64,000 nt of DNA from Sorghum bicolor (GCF_000003195.3 NC_012878.2:51212629-51276628); one strand, 5' to 3'; shown: positions 1-10,215, counted from the stretch's first letter. Notes: generated by a model not told the origin, from the sequence alone. A program made the numbers and translations.

Positions 1-579
1 CGCAGCCCTTCCATCTCGCCGCGCAGCGCGGGATCCACCACCCGGAGCGCCTGCGCCTTCTCCTCCGCCGCGCACTAGCACAGCTCCAGGCTCGTCAGCG
101 CGCGCCCGGCCACCAGCTCCAACAGCAGCACGCCGAACGAGTACACGTCCCACTTGCCGCTCACCTTGTTGGGGCTTCTCACGGCCTCCGGCGCCCGGTC
201 CAGCTCGTTGAACCGCCGAACGCCCGCGCAGTCGCAGTCGCTTCCGATCCGGCGCACCGCCAGCGCCGTGCCGTCGGCCAGAACGGCCTTGTACACGATG
301 CTGCTGCCGGCTGCGCCAAGGATGTACGCCGAAGCCTTCAGCAACGTCTCCAGCTCCAGATCCACGCCGCTGTCCGCTGTCACCAGCACCGCGCCGTCGC
401 CGCCCTTCTTCTTATTGCCCGCCGCCGCTTCAACTCCAGCCTTGCTGTTCGTGTTTGTGATACCCTCCTTGGCGGCGAAGGTGGCCGACGTGTCCGTGAC
501 TTCCTCGGATTCGTCGCTGTCGTCACCGGCCTTCTTGCGCAGGCAGCAGGAAAGGCTCCGGCCGACGGCGTCCGGAGAC
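1..579 (-). pseudogene. LRR receptor-like kinase pseudogene, kinase half
   Basis: Read on the minus strand, this gives the juxtamembrane region and parts of a protein kinase of a plant LRR receptor kinase. Visible pieces are the SPDAVGRSLSCCLRKK juxtamembrane stretch, LLKASAYILGAAGSSIVYKA (glycine loop region), LAVRRIG (VAVK-like lysine replaced by R) and GKWDVYSFGVLLLELVAGRA (subdomain IX). About one hundred residues or more of the kinase core (catalytic HRD and DFG motifs) are missing between RRFNEL and RAPEAVRSPNK, so a deletion is inferred. An in-frame stop follows LTSLELC at about 75-77, and coding-like sequence (ALRVVDPALRGEMEG) continues beyond it to the window edge. The gene is also split by the copia element at 580-5815; its transmembrane half lies at 5816-6025. 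The kinase would be dead on all three counts. The family is clear; the exact subfamily is not. Confidence 0.85.
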
Positions 580-953
580 TGTTAGGTTGATCTCAGGCCC
601 AGCCCAACGGCTGGGGCCTCTTACCCCCTGGATCGCGCCCTGATCGGGGGCGCCCAACCGATCCATGGTTGGTGGGCCCCCGACGCGCTGCGCTATATAA
701 ACAGGAGTGGGGGCCGCAGGCACGCAGGACGAAGTTCGCCGTGCACACAACCCCACTCGACAAAACCCTAGGCCTTCCGATCGGCAGTGCGCAGTGGCGT
801 CGGGAAGCACCACCGCGCCGCCTCCGTTCTACTCCTACCACGCCGTCGTCGGTCAGTGCCGGTGGAGGCCCGAAGGACGACGGGATCTACTCCGTCACCG
901 CGTCAACGCCCTCGCCATGGACCCCGCTGGATCTGCACCCGCCGCCAACGACG
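580..953 (+). repeat. Truncated 5' LTR of the copia element
   Basis: Begins TGTTAGGTTGATCTC and matches 5302-5675 base for base by eye. Similarity stops after ...GCCAACGACG. In the 3' LTR the next bases are GTCCAA; here they are ACCAAG, already in the gag frame. The last 140 bases of the LTR are absent. Confidence 0.93.
694..700 (+). promoter_or_regulatory. TATA box of copia LTR (U3)
   Basis: TATATAA in the context CGCTATATAAACAGG, repeated in the 3' LTR at about 5416-5422. Transcription would be expected to start about 25-30 bases downstream (near 725). The in-frame ATG at 707 would therefore lie upstream of the mRNA, and the ATG at 917 is the plausible start. Confidence 0.6.
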
Positions 954-3900
954 ACCAAGCGCTGAATGCGATGCACTTCATTAGTGCAATTCCAAAGCTG
1001 ACGGGACAGAACTATGTTCTGTGGCGCGAGGAACTTGATGCTGCTCTAGCACTTGCTGAGATAGATTTGGCTCTTCAGGAGCCAAAGCCCACTGAGCCAG
1101 AGGAGCCCGAAAGGGCTCAGAATGAGACCGATGAAGCTTTTGCTAATCGGAAGCGAGACTTTGCTCCCATCAGAGCAAAGTATGATCTTGAGAAGTACAA
1201 GTGGGAAAAGTCAAACCGCAAGTGCAAGATTGTCATCAAGAAAACCATCACAGAGGGCCTAAGAGGTGCAATCCCAGAATGTGACACAGCAAAAGAATAT
1301 CTTGAGAAAGTGAAGAATCAGTTCACTGGTTCAACCAAAGCTCATGCTTCCACCCTGATCCAGAAACTCACTAACATGAGGTTCACAGGGGGGAGTGTGA
1401 GAGAGCACATTCTGAGCATGAGCACCATGGCAGCCAAGTTAGAGAAGCTAAAGATGCCCCTCGCTGATGGTTTCCTCATTCACCTAGCTCTAAACTCACT
1501 TCCTAAAGAGTATGAGACATTTGTTGTTAACTACAACACACAGCCAGAGGAGTGGGATTTAGAGAAGGTGATTGCTATGTGTGTGCAAGAGGAAGAAAGG
1601 CTCAAGAATGCAAATGGTGGTTCTGTGAACTTTGTGAAAGGAAAGAACAAGAAGCCATTCTACAACAAGAAAGCTCCAGATGCCTCCACCTCCCAGAACA
1701 AGGGAGGAAGCACTTCACAGCCTAAAGCACACCCAAAGCAAGACAACCAGCACAGGCAGGAGGACCCGGATCGCTGTAGATGGTGTAATGAGACAGGGCA
1801 TTGGAAGCATGACTGCCCTAAGTTCATGAAACATTGCCTAGTGAAAGGTGAGGACATTATAACTTTTGTTGATGAATCCTTATATCTAAGTTATGCTAGA
1901 TCCACATGGTGGATTGACTCAGGTGCAACTGTTCATGTTGCAAACTCTTTGCAGGGATTCAGTGGAGGGAGAACCCTTCAAAGAGGAGAAAGACAGATTA
2001 AGGTGGCCACTGGTGTTGAAGCTGAAGTTCAAGCTATAGGAAATTTATCTCTAGATTTAGCTAGTGGCTTCACCCTTGAGTTGCATGATGTTCTTTATGT
2101 TCCCTCTTTAGCTAGAAATTTAATTTCAGTTTCATGTTTGTCAGACTATGGTTTTGATTGCCATTTCAGCAAGAATGATTGTAAGCTACAGTTAAATAAT
2201 AAATGTGTGGGTCTTGCCTTCCGACAAGACAAACTTTATTTATTATCTTTGTCTGAGAATGTGAATGCTGAATGTAATAATGCTGAGAATGCAATACCCG
2301 CAGATGCTAGCAAGAAAAGAAAGAGAATTGATTCCTCATCGAAATTATGGCACTGTCGTTTAGGCCATATTTCGAGGGGGAGAATAGAACGCTTAGTCAA
2401 AGAATCAATCCTCCCACCATTAGAACTCTCAGAGTTAGAGCAATGCGTTGATTGCATTAAAGGAAAGTTAGTAAAGAACATAAAGAAAGGCGCTAAGCGA
2501 AGCATGGGAGTACTAGAATTGATCCACACAGACATCTGTGGACCTTTTCCAGTGACATCTGTGGATGGTTTTGATTCCTTCATCACATTCACAGATGACT
2601 ACTCTCGTTTTGGATACATCTATCCAATCAAAGAACGCTCAGAAGCTTTAGACAAATTTAAGATATTCAAGGCTGAGGTTGAAAACCAACTAGACAGAAA
2701 AATCAAAGTAGTAAGATCTGACCGTGGGGGGGAGTACTACGGTCGACATACCCCTTATGGACAAGTTCCTGGACCTTTTGCAAGGTTCTTACAGGAAAAT
2801 GGCATAGTAGCCCAGTATTCAATGCCAGGGGACCCACAGCAGAATGGAGTAGCAGAAAGGCGTAACCGTACTCTAATGGATATGGTGCGCAGCATGATGA
2901 GCTATTCCACTCTGCCACTGAGTTTGTGGATGGAGGCCTTAAAAACCGCCATTCATATTCTCAACAGAGTTCCAAGCAAGTCAGTACTTAAAACCCCGTA
3001 TGAGTTGTGGACCGGCAGGAAACCCTCAGTCAACCATCTGCGTGTCTGGGGGAGCCCCGCTGAAGCAAAAGTGTTTAACCCAAACATAGGAAAGCTAGAC
3101 CCCAAAACAGTAAGTTGTCATTTCATTGGCTATCCAGAAAAGTCGAAAGGTTATCGTTTCTACTGCCCTGGTAGACATACCAAGTTTGTGGAAACGAGAC
3201 ACGCTAGTTTTCTAGAAGATCAGATGATCAGGGGGAGCAAGGCAGCGCGAGAAATTAACCTTGAAGAGAAGCGGGTGTTCGTGCCCATTCCCATGGTGCA
3301 AGAACCCTACTTTACGCTGCCTGTTGTTGTTGGATCTACACCAGTAGTGACAACACCTGCTGCTTTTTCGCCTATGGCCAATTTGGAACCTGTCCCTCAG
3401 GAGCCGAATGAACCCATAGTCGAAAAACAACAGCCCCAACAAGAGCAACCTCAAGAAGAAATGCCAGTAGCAGAAACTTCTGGCAGACCTCAAAGAGCGA
3501 GAAAGTCTCCTATTCCAGATGACTATATAGTCTATGAATGCGAAGAAGTTCAGATGGAGGATGAACCCACTTCATTTGAAGAAGCCATGAGGAGCACCGA
3601 AGCATCTAAGTGGCAAGAAGCCATGGAAGATGAATTAAAGTCTATGAGTACCAATAAAGTTTGGGACCTAGAGAAAATTCCTGAAGGAGCCAAAACTGTA
3701 GGCTGCAAATGGGTCTACAAGGTGAAACGTGACTCCAAAGGGAACATAGAAAGGTACAAAGCAAGACTGGTAGCCAAGGGTTTTACTCAGCGAGAAGGGA
3801 TAGATTATAATGAAACATTCTCTCCCGTCTCGAGCAAGGACTCTTTTAGAATCATAATGGCCCTAGTGGCACATTTTGATCTAGAATTGCATCAAATGGA

Positions 3901-5131
3901 TGTGAAGACAGCTTTCCTCAATGGGGATCTAGAAGAAAGAGTATACATGGCACAACCGAAAGGTTTTGTTGTGACAGGCAAAGAAAGAATGGGCTGTCGC
4001 CTGAAGAAATCCATTTATGGATTAAAGCAAGCATCCAGGCAGTGGTATTTAAAGTTTGATAAGACAATCAGAAAGTTTGGGTTTAAGGAGAACGTTGAGG
4101 ACAATTGCGTATATGCAAAGTTTAAGAATGGGAAATACATTTTCCTAGTACTGTATGTAGATGACATTCTACTAGCCAGTAGTGATGTCACTCTAATGCA
4201 GGAAACCAAGAGATTTTTGTCCTCAAATTTCGATATGAAAGATTTAGGTGAAGCATCTTTTATCTTGGGCATAAAGATTCACCGAGATAGAAGTCGAGGG
4301 GTATTGGGATTGTCCCAAGAGGCATATATAGAGAAAATATTGAAGAAATTCAATATGCATAAGTGTAGACCTTCACCTGCTCCTATTGTAAAAGGTGACA
4401 AGTATGGGGAACATCAATGTCCCAAGAGCAAGTTCGAGCGCGATCGCATGCAAGCCGTTCCATACGCTTCAGCTGTCGGAAGCTTACAGTATGCTCAAGT
4501 GTGCACACGCCCAGACCTGGCTTTTGTGACCGGGTTACTTGGTAGATATCAAAGTAATCCAGGTATGGAACACTGGAATCTAGTAAAGAAAGTCTTAAGG
4601 TACTTGCAAGGCACGAAAGGGCTCATGTTAACCTATAGAAGATCTGATGACCTACAAATAGTAGGGTATTCAGATTCTGATTACGCGGGAGATGATAGAA
4701 AGTCTACCTCAGGGTATGTATTCACTCTCGCGCAAGGAGCCATATCATGGAAGAGCTCAAAACAAACAATAGTCACTGCATCGTCCACAATGTATGCTGA
4801 GTTTATTGCTTGTTATGAGGCATCAGGACAGGTGAATTGGCTTAAGAAATTTATACCCAGTTTAAAGGTGGTCGACAGCATCGATAAACCACTAAAGTTG
4901 TATTGTGACAACGAGCCAGCAGTGTTGTATGCTCACAACAATAAGTCAAGCAATGCAGCCAAGCACATTGACATAAAATATTATGTTGTCAAGGATAAAA
5001 TCCGGGATCACGTCATAAGTCTTGAACATATAAGCACAGAAAAGATGCTAGCGGATCCGCTTACCAAAGGCTTACCGCCCAACGTGTTTAGAGAACATGT
5101 AGCCGGCATGGGTTTAAGGGAAAGCCTGTGA
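917..5131 (+). CDS. Copia Gag-Pol polyprotein (gag, protease, integrase, RT, RNase H)
   Basis: An intact polyprotein of about 1404 residues, counted from ATG 917 (context GCCATGG, inside the LTR). The open frame runs upstream to 707, but that ATG is only a few bases from the TATA box. Order: copia gag (about 20-270); CCHC zinc knuckle CRWCNETGHWKHDC (about 287-300); aspartic protease DSGAT (D about 334); GAG-pre-integrase with HCRLGH (about 475); integrase with HTDICGPF, VRSDRGGE and QNGVAERRNRT supplying the D-D-E residues (about 539, 600, 646); reverse transcriptase from KWVYKVKRD (about 931) with LYVDDIL (about 1081); RNase H with YSDSDYAGD (about 1251) and ADPLTKGLP near the end. No stop or frameshift is visible. 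The first 12 codons come from the LTR and fuse in frame to gag. It would act in virus-like particles to copy and integrate the element. Confidence 0.93.
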   Translation: MDPAGSAPAANDDQALNAMHFISAIPKLTGQNYVLWREELDAALALAEIDLALQEPKPTEPEEPERAQNETDEAFANRKRDFAPIRAKYDLEKYKWEKSNRKCKIVIKKTITEGLRGAIPECDTAKEYLEKVKNQFTGSTKAHASTLIQKLTNMRFTGGSVREHILSMSTMAAKLEKLKMPLADGFLIHLALNSLPKEYETFVVNYNTQPEEWDLEKVIAMCVQEEERLKNANGGSVNFVKGKNKKPFYNKKAPDASTSQNKGGSTSQPKAHPKQDNQHRQEDPDRCRWCNETGHWKHDCPKFMKHCLVKGEDIITFVDESLYLSYARSTWWIDSGATVHVANSLQGFSGGRTLQRGERQIKVATGVEAEVQAIGNLSLDLASGFTLELHDVLYVPSLARNLISVSCLSDYGFDCHFSKNDCKLQLNNKCVGLAFRQDKLYLLSLSENVNAECNNAENAIPADASKKRKRIDSSSKLWHCRLGHISRGRIERLVKESILPPLELSELEQCVDCIKGKLVKNIKKGAKRSMGVLELIHTDICGPFPVTSVDGFDSFITFTDDYSRFGYIYPIKERSEALDKFKIFKAEVENQLDRKIKVVRSDRGGEYYGRHTPYGQVPGPFARFLQENGIVAQYSMPGDPQQNGVAERRNRTLMDMVRSMMSYSTLPLSLWMEALKTAIHILNRVPSKSVLKTPYELWTGRKPSVNHLRVWGSPAEAKVFNPNIGKLDPKTVSCHFIGYPEKSKGYRFYCPGRHTKFVETRHASFLEDQMIRGSKAAREINLEEKRVFVPIPMVQEPYFTLPVVVGSTPVVTTPAAFSPMANLEPVPQEPNEPIVEKQQPQQEQPQEEMPVAETSGRPQRARKSPIPDDYIVYECEEVQMEDEPTSFEEAMRSTEASKWQEAMEDELKSMSTNKVWDLEKIPEGAKTVGCKWVYKVKRDSKGNIERYKARLVAKGFTQREGIDYNETFSPVSSKDSFRIIMALVAHFDLELHQMDVKTAFLNGDLEERVYMAQPKGFVVTGKERMGCRLKKSIYGLKQASRQWYLKFDKTIRKFGFKENVEDNCVYAKFKNGKYIFLVLYVDDILLASSDVTLMQETKRFLSSNFDMKDLGEASFILGIKIHRDRSRGVLGLSQEAYIEKILKKFNMHKCRPSPAPIVKGDKYGEHQCPKSKFERDRMQAVPYASAVGSLQYAQVCTRPDLAFVTGLLGRYQSNPGMEHWNLVKKVLRYLQGTKGLMLTYRRSDDLQIVGYSDSDYAGDDRKSTSGYVFTLAQGAISWKSSKQTIVTASSTMYAEFIACYEASGQVNWLKKFIPSLKVVDSIDKPLKLYCDNEPAVLYAHNNKSSNAAKHIDIKYYVVKDKIRDHVISLEHISTEKMLADPLTKGLPPNVFREHVAGMGLRESL

Positions 5132-5287
5132 TTCCTGGATAGTAAGGGGCCCAAGGCGAGAATTCATCTCTAAATAGAAAAGTGTTTGTGGCTGTCTAAT
5201 CTAGCAGTGATAACTGTCAAGATGAAGCATGCTCAATACACTGTTTTGTGATGGGGTGAGTTGACAAAGCGAGATAGCACAGTTGAG

Positions 5288-5301
5288 ATCAAGGGGGAGA
5301 A
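5288..5301 (+). other. Polypurine tract of copia element
   Basis: The purine-rich run ATCAAGGGGGAGAA lies directly before the 3' LTR start TGTTAGG, where plus-strand DNA synthesis is primed. Confidence 0.8.
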
Positions 5302-5815
5302 TGTTAGGTTGATCTCAGGCCCAGCCCAACGGCTGGGGCCTCTTACCCCCTGGATCGCGCCCTGATCGGGGGCGCCCAACCGATCCATGGTTGGTGGGCC
5401 CCCGACGCGCTGCGCTATATAAACAGGAGTGGGGGCCGCAGGCACGCAGGACGAAGTTCGCCGTGCACACAACCCCACTCGACAAAACCCTAGGCCTTCC
5501 GATCGGCAGTGCGCAGTGGCGTCGGGAAGCACCACCGCGCCGCCTCCGTTCTACTCCTACCACGCCGTCGTCGGTCAGTGCCGGTGGAGGCCCGAAGGAC
5601 GACGGGATCTACTCCGTCACCGCGTCAACGCCCTCGCCATGGACCCCGCTGGATCTGCACCCGCCGCCAACGACGGTCCAAACCTTACACTCTAGATCTA
5701 CATGTTCTACTTCATTGTAATAGATCTAGCCTGCATATGTATATCACTGTCTTTATTATTTTGTACCCCGAATCCCCGTTCATGCTACTAGTAGTAGATC
5801 CTGTTAGATCTATCA
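5302..5815 (+). repeat. Complete 3' LTR of the copia element
   Basis: 514 bases, starting TGTTAGG and ending CTATCA just before the GAGAC duplication. It contains the TATA box, the ATG of the gag exon and, after ...AACGACG at 5675, the GT that marks where the 5' copy breaks off. Without that break the frame MDPAGSAPAAND would end after six more codons at a TAG. Confidence 0.93.
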
Positions 5816-6025
5816 GAGACTTGTCCGCCTCCGGCTTCTTGAACACGACGCCACCCATCCTCTGCTTCGCCACCTCCTGACGCTGCCTCCTCTTCCTCAC
5901 CTGGTACACGTACAGGACCACCACGAATAGGACGGCGATGCCAGCCACGTCGCCGGCGGCGATGGCGACGATGGTGGCAAGCCGCATCCTGCCGCGCTGG
6001 TTTGTAGTTGAAGGCTCGACGCCGT
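5816..6025 (-). pseudogene. LRR receptor-like kinase pseudogene, transmembrane half
   Basis: The upstream part of the gene seen at 1-579. On the minus strand it encodes a single transmembrane helix (IVAIAAGDVAGIAVLFVVV), a basic stop-transfer stretch (RKRRQRQ) and MGGVVFKKPEADK, which joins to SPDAVGRSLSCC beyond the copia insertion. No leucine-rich repeats or signal peptide follow. Homology ends near 6025, where a duplicated palindromic sequence begins, so the extracellular part has been lost. Confidence 0.85.
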
Positions 6026-6117
6026 GATCTACGGCGTCGACCTCTCTGCCACGTCGGACGCCACGCTGGGCTCGGCCAGGGAGCTCGACGCCGTGATCTA
6101 TGGCGTCGACCCCGTGG
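6013..6117. repeat. Duplicated near-palindrome (GCTCGACGCCGTGATCTA)
   Basis: Two copies about 75 bases apart (about 6013-6039 and 6088-6114) of a sequence whose arms TCGACGCCGT and ACGGCGTCGA are inverted repeats around GATCT. One arm base differs in the second copy. They sit where receptor-kinase homology ends, so they may be part of an unrecognised element. Confidence 0.6.
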
Positions 6118-6209
6118 GTCCAAAACTGAGTTTAAGTTTTCCAGGGGTTCAAAAGAGAATTTTATTCAAAAAAAGGGCTAAATTTTAAAAAATTGGGCTT
6201 TGAATACTA

Positions 6210-6449
6210 CTCCCTCCATCCCAAATTGTAAGTCATTCCAAGAATCTTGGAGAGTGAAAGCATTTTCACGTTTGACCAAAATTATAGAAAAAAATACAGT
6301 ATACTATAAAAATATAATTAAGAAAAAAATCTAATAATACTTAGTTAGTACTATAATAATTATTATTTTATAATATAAATTTAGTCAAACTTAGAAAAGT
6401 TTGACTCTCCAAAATTTTTAGAATCACTTACAATTTAAGACGGAGGGAG
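6210..6449. mobile_element. Stowaway-type MITE
   Basis: A 240-base AT-rich element with long terminal inverted repeats (CTCCCTCCATCCCAAATTGT at left; the reverse complement of ACAATTTAAGACGGAGGGAG at right) and TA on both sides (6208-6209, 6450-6451). This is the structure of Stowaway (Tc1/mariner-derived) MITEs. No coding capacity. Confidence 0.88.
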
Positions 6450-6605
6450 TACAAACATTTATTCAGTTGGTAAAGTAAACTCTCCGAATATAGTGTCCAA
6501 AGAAGAATATTTGAGAACCAAAGCACAACTCTCCAAACTTTACGTTGGACCACAGTGACAAGGAAAAGACATTGAGCGCTCATATCAAGTGTGGGACAAG
6601 ATGTA

Positions 6606-6829
6606 AAATGTTTTTGGATTTCACTACTGTAACACTTTCGTTTGTTTGTGATAAATATTGTCCAATTATAGACTAACTAGGATCAAAAGATTCGTCTCAC
6701 GATTTACAGGTAAACTGTGTAATTTGTTTTCGTCTATATTTAGTGCTTTAAGATTTACATTAGCCGCAAGATTAATGTGACGGGAAATCTTGAAAACTTT
6801 TTTAATTTTGGTGGGAACTAAACAAGGCC
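6606..6829. mobile_element. MITE of the GGCCTTGTTTAGTT family, left end decayed
   Basis: Shares the family's interior (GTCCAATTATAGACTAACTAG, TCAAAAGATTCGTCTC, GTCTATATTTAGTGCTT) and ends AACTAAACAAGGCC. The left terminal repeat is not recognisable. One of eleven related copies in this window. Confidence 0.8.
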
Positions 6830-7227
6830 CCCTCCGAATTTGGTTACCCGCAGATTTGCTATACGTGTTCAATTCAAGTCTGGTTGGACCTGCATGCTTT
6901 GTTCCCAGCAGACCATGAGACCAGAAACTTGTATGTCTGTATCTGCATCAGATGATCCTCTCCTTTCTCAGCCTGCCCTGAAATTCATTCAGCATTTCCA
7001 AACTGTAAGCAATCATCAGCTGTATGATTATGAAGCACCGCTACATGGCCACCGAATGAACTTCCCCAGGACGTGAGGCACGAGATCTGTATTGAAGACG
7101 GCAGGACAGCTGGACAAGCTACTTGCTCAGCTGATGACAAGATCCCTAGGTGGACACAGGTCCCACGTCGCTTGGAGTTGCAGAAATTATTCGTCGACGG
7201 AGACGGCACATGGTGCTTCCTCCCTAA
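6830..7227. other. Intergenic stretch without recognised gene
   Basis: Lies between two MITEs. Only short open frames are present and none resembles a known protein. Confidence 0.5.
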
Positions 7228-7468
7228 GGCCTTGTTTAGTTGAACCAAAAAACCAAAAAAATTTTAGGATTTTTCGTCACATTGAATCTTCCAGTACATG
7301 CATAGAGCATTAAATATAGACGAAACAAAAAATAATTACACAGTTTGCCTATAATTACAAGATAAATCTTTTGACCCTAGTTAGTTTATGATTGGATAAT
7401 ATTTATCAAATAAAAACGAAAATACTACGGTACCGAAATCCAAAATATTTTCATAACTAAACAATGCC
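7228..7468. mobile_element. MITE of the GGCCTTGTTTAGTT family
   Basis: Full-length copy in the opposite orientation to 6606-6829. Starts GGCCTTGTTTAGTTGAACC and ends AACTAAACAATGCC, with TAA on both sides as a 3-bp target duplication, which suggests the PIF/Harbinger (Tourist) group. It ends about 190 bases before the transporter start codon and so lies in that gene's promoter region. Confidence 0.85.
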
Positions 7469-7655
7469 TAACTACCCGGGAGGGTTGTTAGTTTATTGCA
7501 CGCGGTCCACCTGCAGGTCTTGCACTCGAGAGTCCACCTTCCATTCATCAGCTCCATCTTCCTCTTTGTTCGCCCGCGTATAATATTTTCTCCTTCTGCA
7601 GAACTGCCACTGATCTGATCCGGGCTGCGGTGATCTCTCAGCTCTGCTCGCGCTG

Positions 7656-10215
7656 ATGGAGATTAAGAGGGATGTATGGAGCCTGCTGCTCGTGCTGCTC
7701 CTCGGGCAGCTCGTCGCCTTCGCCATGGCCGCCTCAAGCTTCACCTCCTCCCTCATTGCTAATCTTGGTAGTAAATCTTTCATCTCTCATTGAGCTCATC
7801 GGTATACACAGATTTGTTAGTTTCTATAAGAATTTACTTGATGGTTGTTATCTGGATAGTGGTAATTTGAGTTACTACCTACCTTTGAAGTTTGAACTAA
7901 TATATTTGTGCAGGAGTTGATGCACCACTGACACAGTCTTTCTTCGCTTACCTGTTGCTGACCTTAGTCTATGTACCAATCGTCCTGCGTCGACGGCAGA
8001 AGCTGCAAGTAAGAGTAGCTGCGTCAGTTAACCCAGGAAACTGTTGCGATTCATAGTTCACTGTCTTGAGTTGTCTTGCAGATAGCTTGGTACTGGTATC
8101 TAGCTCTGGCCTTCTTTGATGTACAGGGGAACTATCTTGGTGAGTAGTATAGGCACTCACTACACAATTACAACTCAATGAAATTTTGTTATATCCCTCT
8201 TGCCACTGCTGATCAAAATGTAAACACTATGTCCCAGTTGTGAAGGCATACCAGTACTCATACATTACCAGTGTAACTTTGTTGGATTGTTGGACTGTTG
8301 TATGGGTCATCATCCTCACCTGGTACGCATTGGGCACAAGATACTCACTTTGGCAGTTCGTGGGGGCAGGGACATGTGTGGCAGGGCTTGCCCTTGTGCT
8401 GCTTTCAGATGCAGAATCTCCAGAGGAGCAAGGTAAGATACTCCAAGCATCCTACAGTTCAATTAGAAAGTCAACAACAAAGACTCAAGAACAAGTGATT
8501 TTGAGAACTAGGAACTCATGGTAGTAGTAGGATCTGTCCATACCATCTCCCTTAAAAGAAATGATAGAAGAACAATCAAGAATATCAATACTAGTGGTGC
8601 ATAAGATTGCAATGCAGTAGGTGTAAATGTAAACATGACTTATGAACATTATGATTGAAATATACTTTCTAGTTCTGTAGTTACATAATTGTTAACATCA
8701 TCATATGTAAAATCTTCTTCTTCTTCTTCTTTCTGCAGATCCAGGAAAAATGCCACTTCTGGGGGATGTCCTTGTTATTGCTGGGACAGTTGGTTTTGCG
8801 TTTAGCAATGTTGGGGAGGTTAGTTATGCATTACATGCATCTGCTGCTACCAGCAACAGTTTCTCAGTGGCAATAAGCATTCCATTTTCCTCATATGTGT
8901 AGGAATACTGTGTCAAGAAAAAGGATAGAGTTGAAGTTGTTGCAATGCTTGGACTCTTTGGGTTGCTGATCAGCATAGTGCAGATGTATCCTCAAAAATT
9001 CATTATTAGTTATAGACCTGTATAGCAAACTGGCATGATCTATTGGAAATCACATCTATACATTGCCGTCTTTTGCAAGGTTAAACTATCACCAAAGTTT
9101 TCCTGGAACAAATGGTAACTGCATAACCTATATTAATGGAATGATTAGTTCAACAAACTGGCATGATCTGTCGATTGACATCTAAATATTTTCTCTTTTG
9201 TGAAGTTAAACTATCAGCATAATTTCCTCGAACAAAAGTTGTAACTATAAATATGACGCAGATTCTTGTTACCTTTTAACTTGATGAACCTTAGACTTAT
9301 ATTTGAAAGGAAGGGCCTAGAAGCAGTTACATGGTCTCCAACAATGGTAAGAAAAGTACATTCTACCACGAAACTCCCTATAAACCTTACTGATTTGATT
9401 ATCTGGAACTAATTCCTACTTTTGTCTTTTTCATTTGTTCCAGATAAGTCTGTTTGCAGGATTTGCAGTGGCAATTTTCATATTCTACACAATTACTCCT
9501 TTCGTTCTTAAGGTTAAGATCTCCAACATGTCAGGGATGACATGAGCTCCACAAGTAGGCAACACTAGAAACTTAGGCCCTGTCAAATGGTTATGGTCTA
9601 TTAAAATAACCAAAGAATAAAGGAAAACTGTTTAAATAATAGTGGCTGACTACACAATAGCAGAAAGAAGGAAGGCCCACTTATTGTAATTTCAATCAAT
9701 TGAATAATAGTTTAACCTTTTTATTCTTATATGCTCTTTTTGCAGATGAGTGGAGCTACATTGTTCAACCTTTCACTGCTAACATCTGACATGTGGGCAG
9801 TTGCCATTCGAGTTTTATTCTATCAGCAACAGGTGATTTTTCTGAACCCAGAATACTTGTCCCAAATGGTAACATATTACCCAATATGCTCACGTATTTC
9901 ATATGCAAACCACAGATAAACTGGTTGTACTACCTAGCATTCACAGTTGTGGCCATTGGATTAATCATCTATTCGTTGAAGTAAGTCTGTATATACCAAT
10001 AATTTGCAGATATGTGACTCAATGGCTGCAGAAACCTAACAAAATTTGTTTCTTGTGATATATGAAGTGATAGTTCTTCAGATGATGAAACAGCTGGAAG
10101 TACAGAAGCTCCAGCCCAATATCAGCAACTACCAATTGAAGACAATTCAACAAGAATTGGTTCTAATTCAGGTAGCCAAGAAAGGACACATAAGGAAGAA
10201 GTTCATATCTGTTAG
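7656..10215 (+). CDS. SLC35F-family solute transporter (DUF914), 11 exons
   Basis: Exons deduced from GT/AG sites and frame: 7656-7767, 7914-8008, 8082-8139, 8238-8432, 8739-8818, 8903-8985, 9295-9346, 9444-9512, 9746-9832, 9916-9980, 10068-10215. The sum is 1044 bases, 347 residues plus TAG. The product is a multi-pass membrane protein of the drug/metabolite-transporter superfamily, SLC35F1/F2-like. Recognisable stretches are LGQLVAFAMAASSFTSSLIANLG, YWYLALAFFDVQGNYLVVKAYQYS, SVTLLDCWTVVWVIILTW, GTRYSLWQFVGAGTCVAGL and VLLSDA, with many hydrophobic segments consistent with the family's ten helices. The hydrophilic, serine-rich C-terminal tail (NDSSSDDETAGS onward) would be cytosolic. The substrate is unknown, although relatives carry nucleotide sugars or other solutes in endomembranes. 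ATG 7656 is the first in frame and precedes a typical N-terminus. All junctions keep frame, so the gene looks functional. A decayed second copy of its last exon lies at 33835-34235. Confidence 0.92.

Larger units (their letters stand above)
580..5815 (+). mobile_element. Ty1/copia LTR retrotransposon, young, 5' LTR truncated
   Basis: A copia element inserted in the receptor-kinase pseudogene. The 5-bp target-site duplication GAGAC flanks it exactly (575-579 and 5816-5820), and joining the flanks restores the kinase reading frame (KS-PDAVG). The 3' LTR is complete (5302-5815, TG...CA). The 5' copy matches only its first 374 bases (580-953) and then runs straight into gag, with no U5 end, no primer-binding site and no leader. 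The shared 374 bases look identical and the polyprotein is open, so the insertion is recent. Integrase lies before reverse transcriptase, the Ty1/copia order. See the findings for why the missing part looks like a spliced-out intron. Confidence 0.95.

Noticed and set aside
523..841. Open frames on both strands in the copia LTR, repeated near 5233-5563
   Set aside because: Identical in both LTRs and overlapping the promoter; they are chance frames in GC-rich DNA.
707..916. ATG 707 as start of the copia polyprotein
   Set aside because: It lies a few bases after the TATA box and so upstream of the expected transcript start; ATG 917 has a better context.
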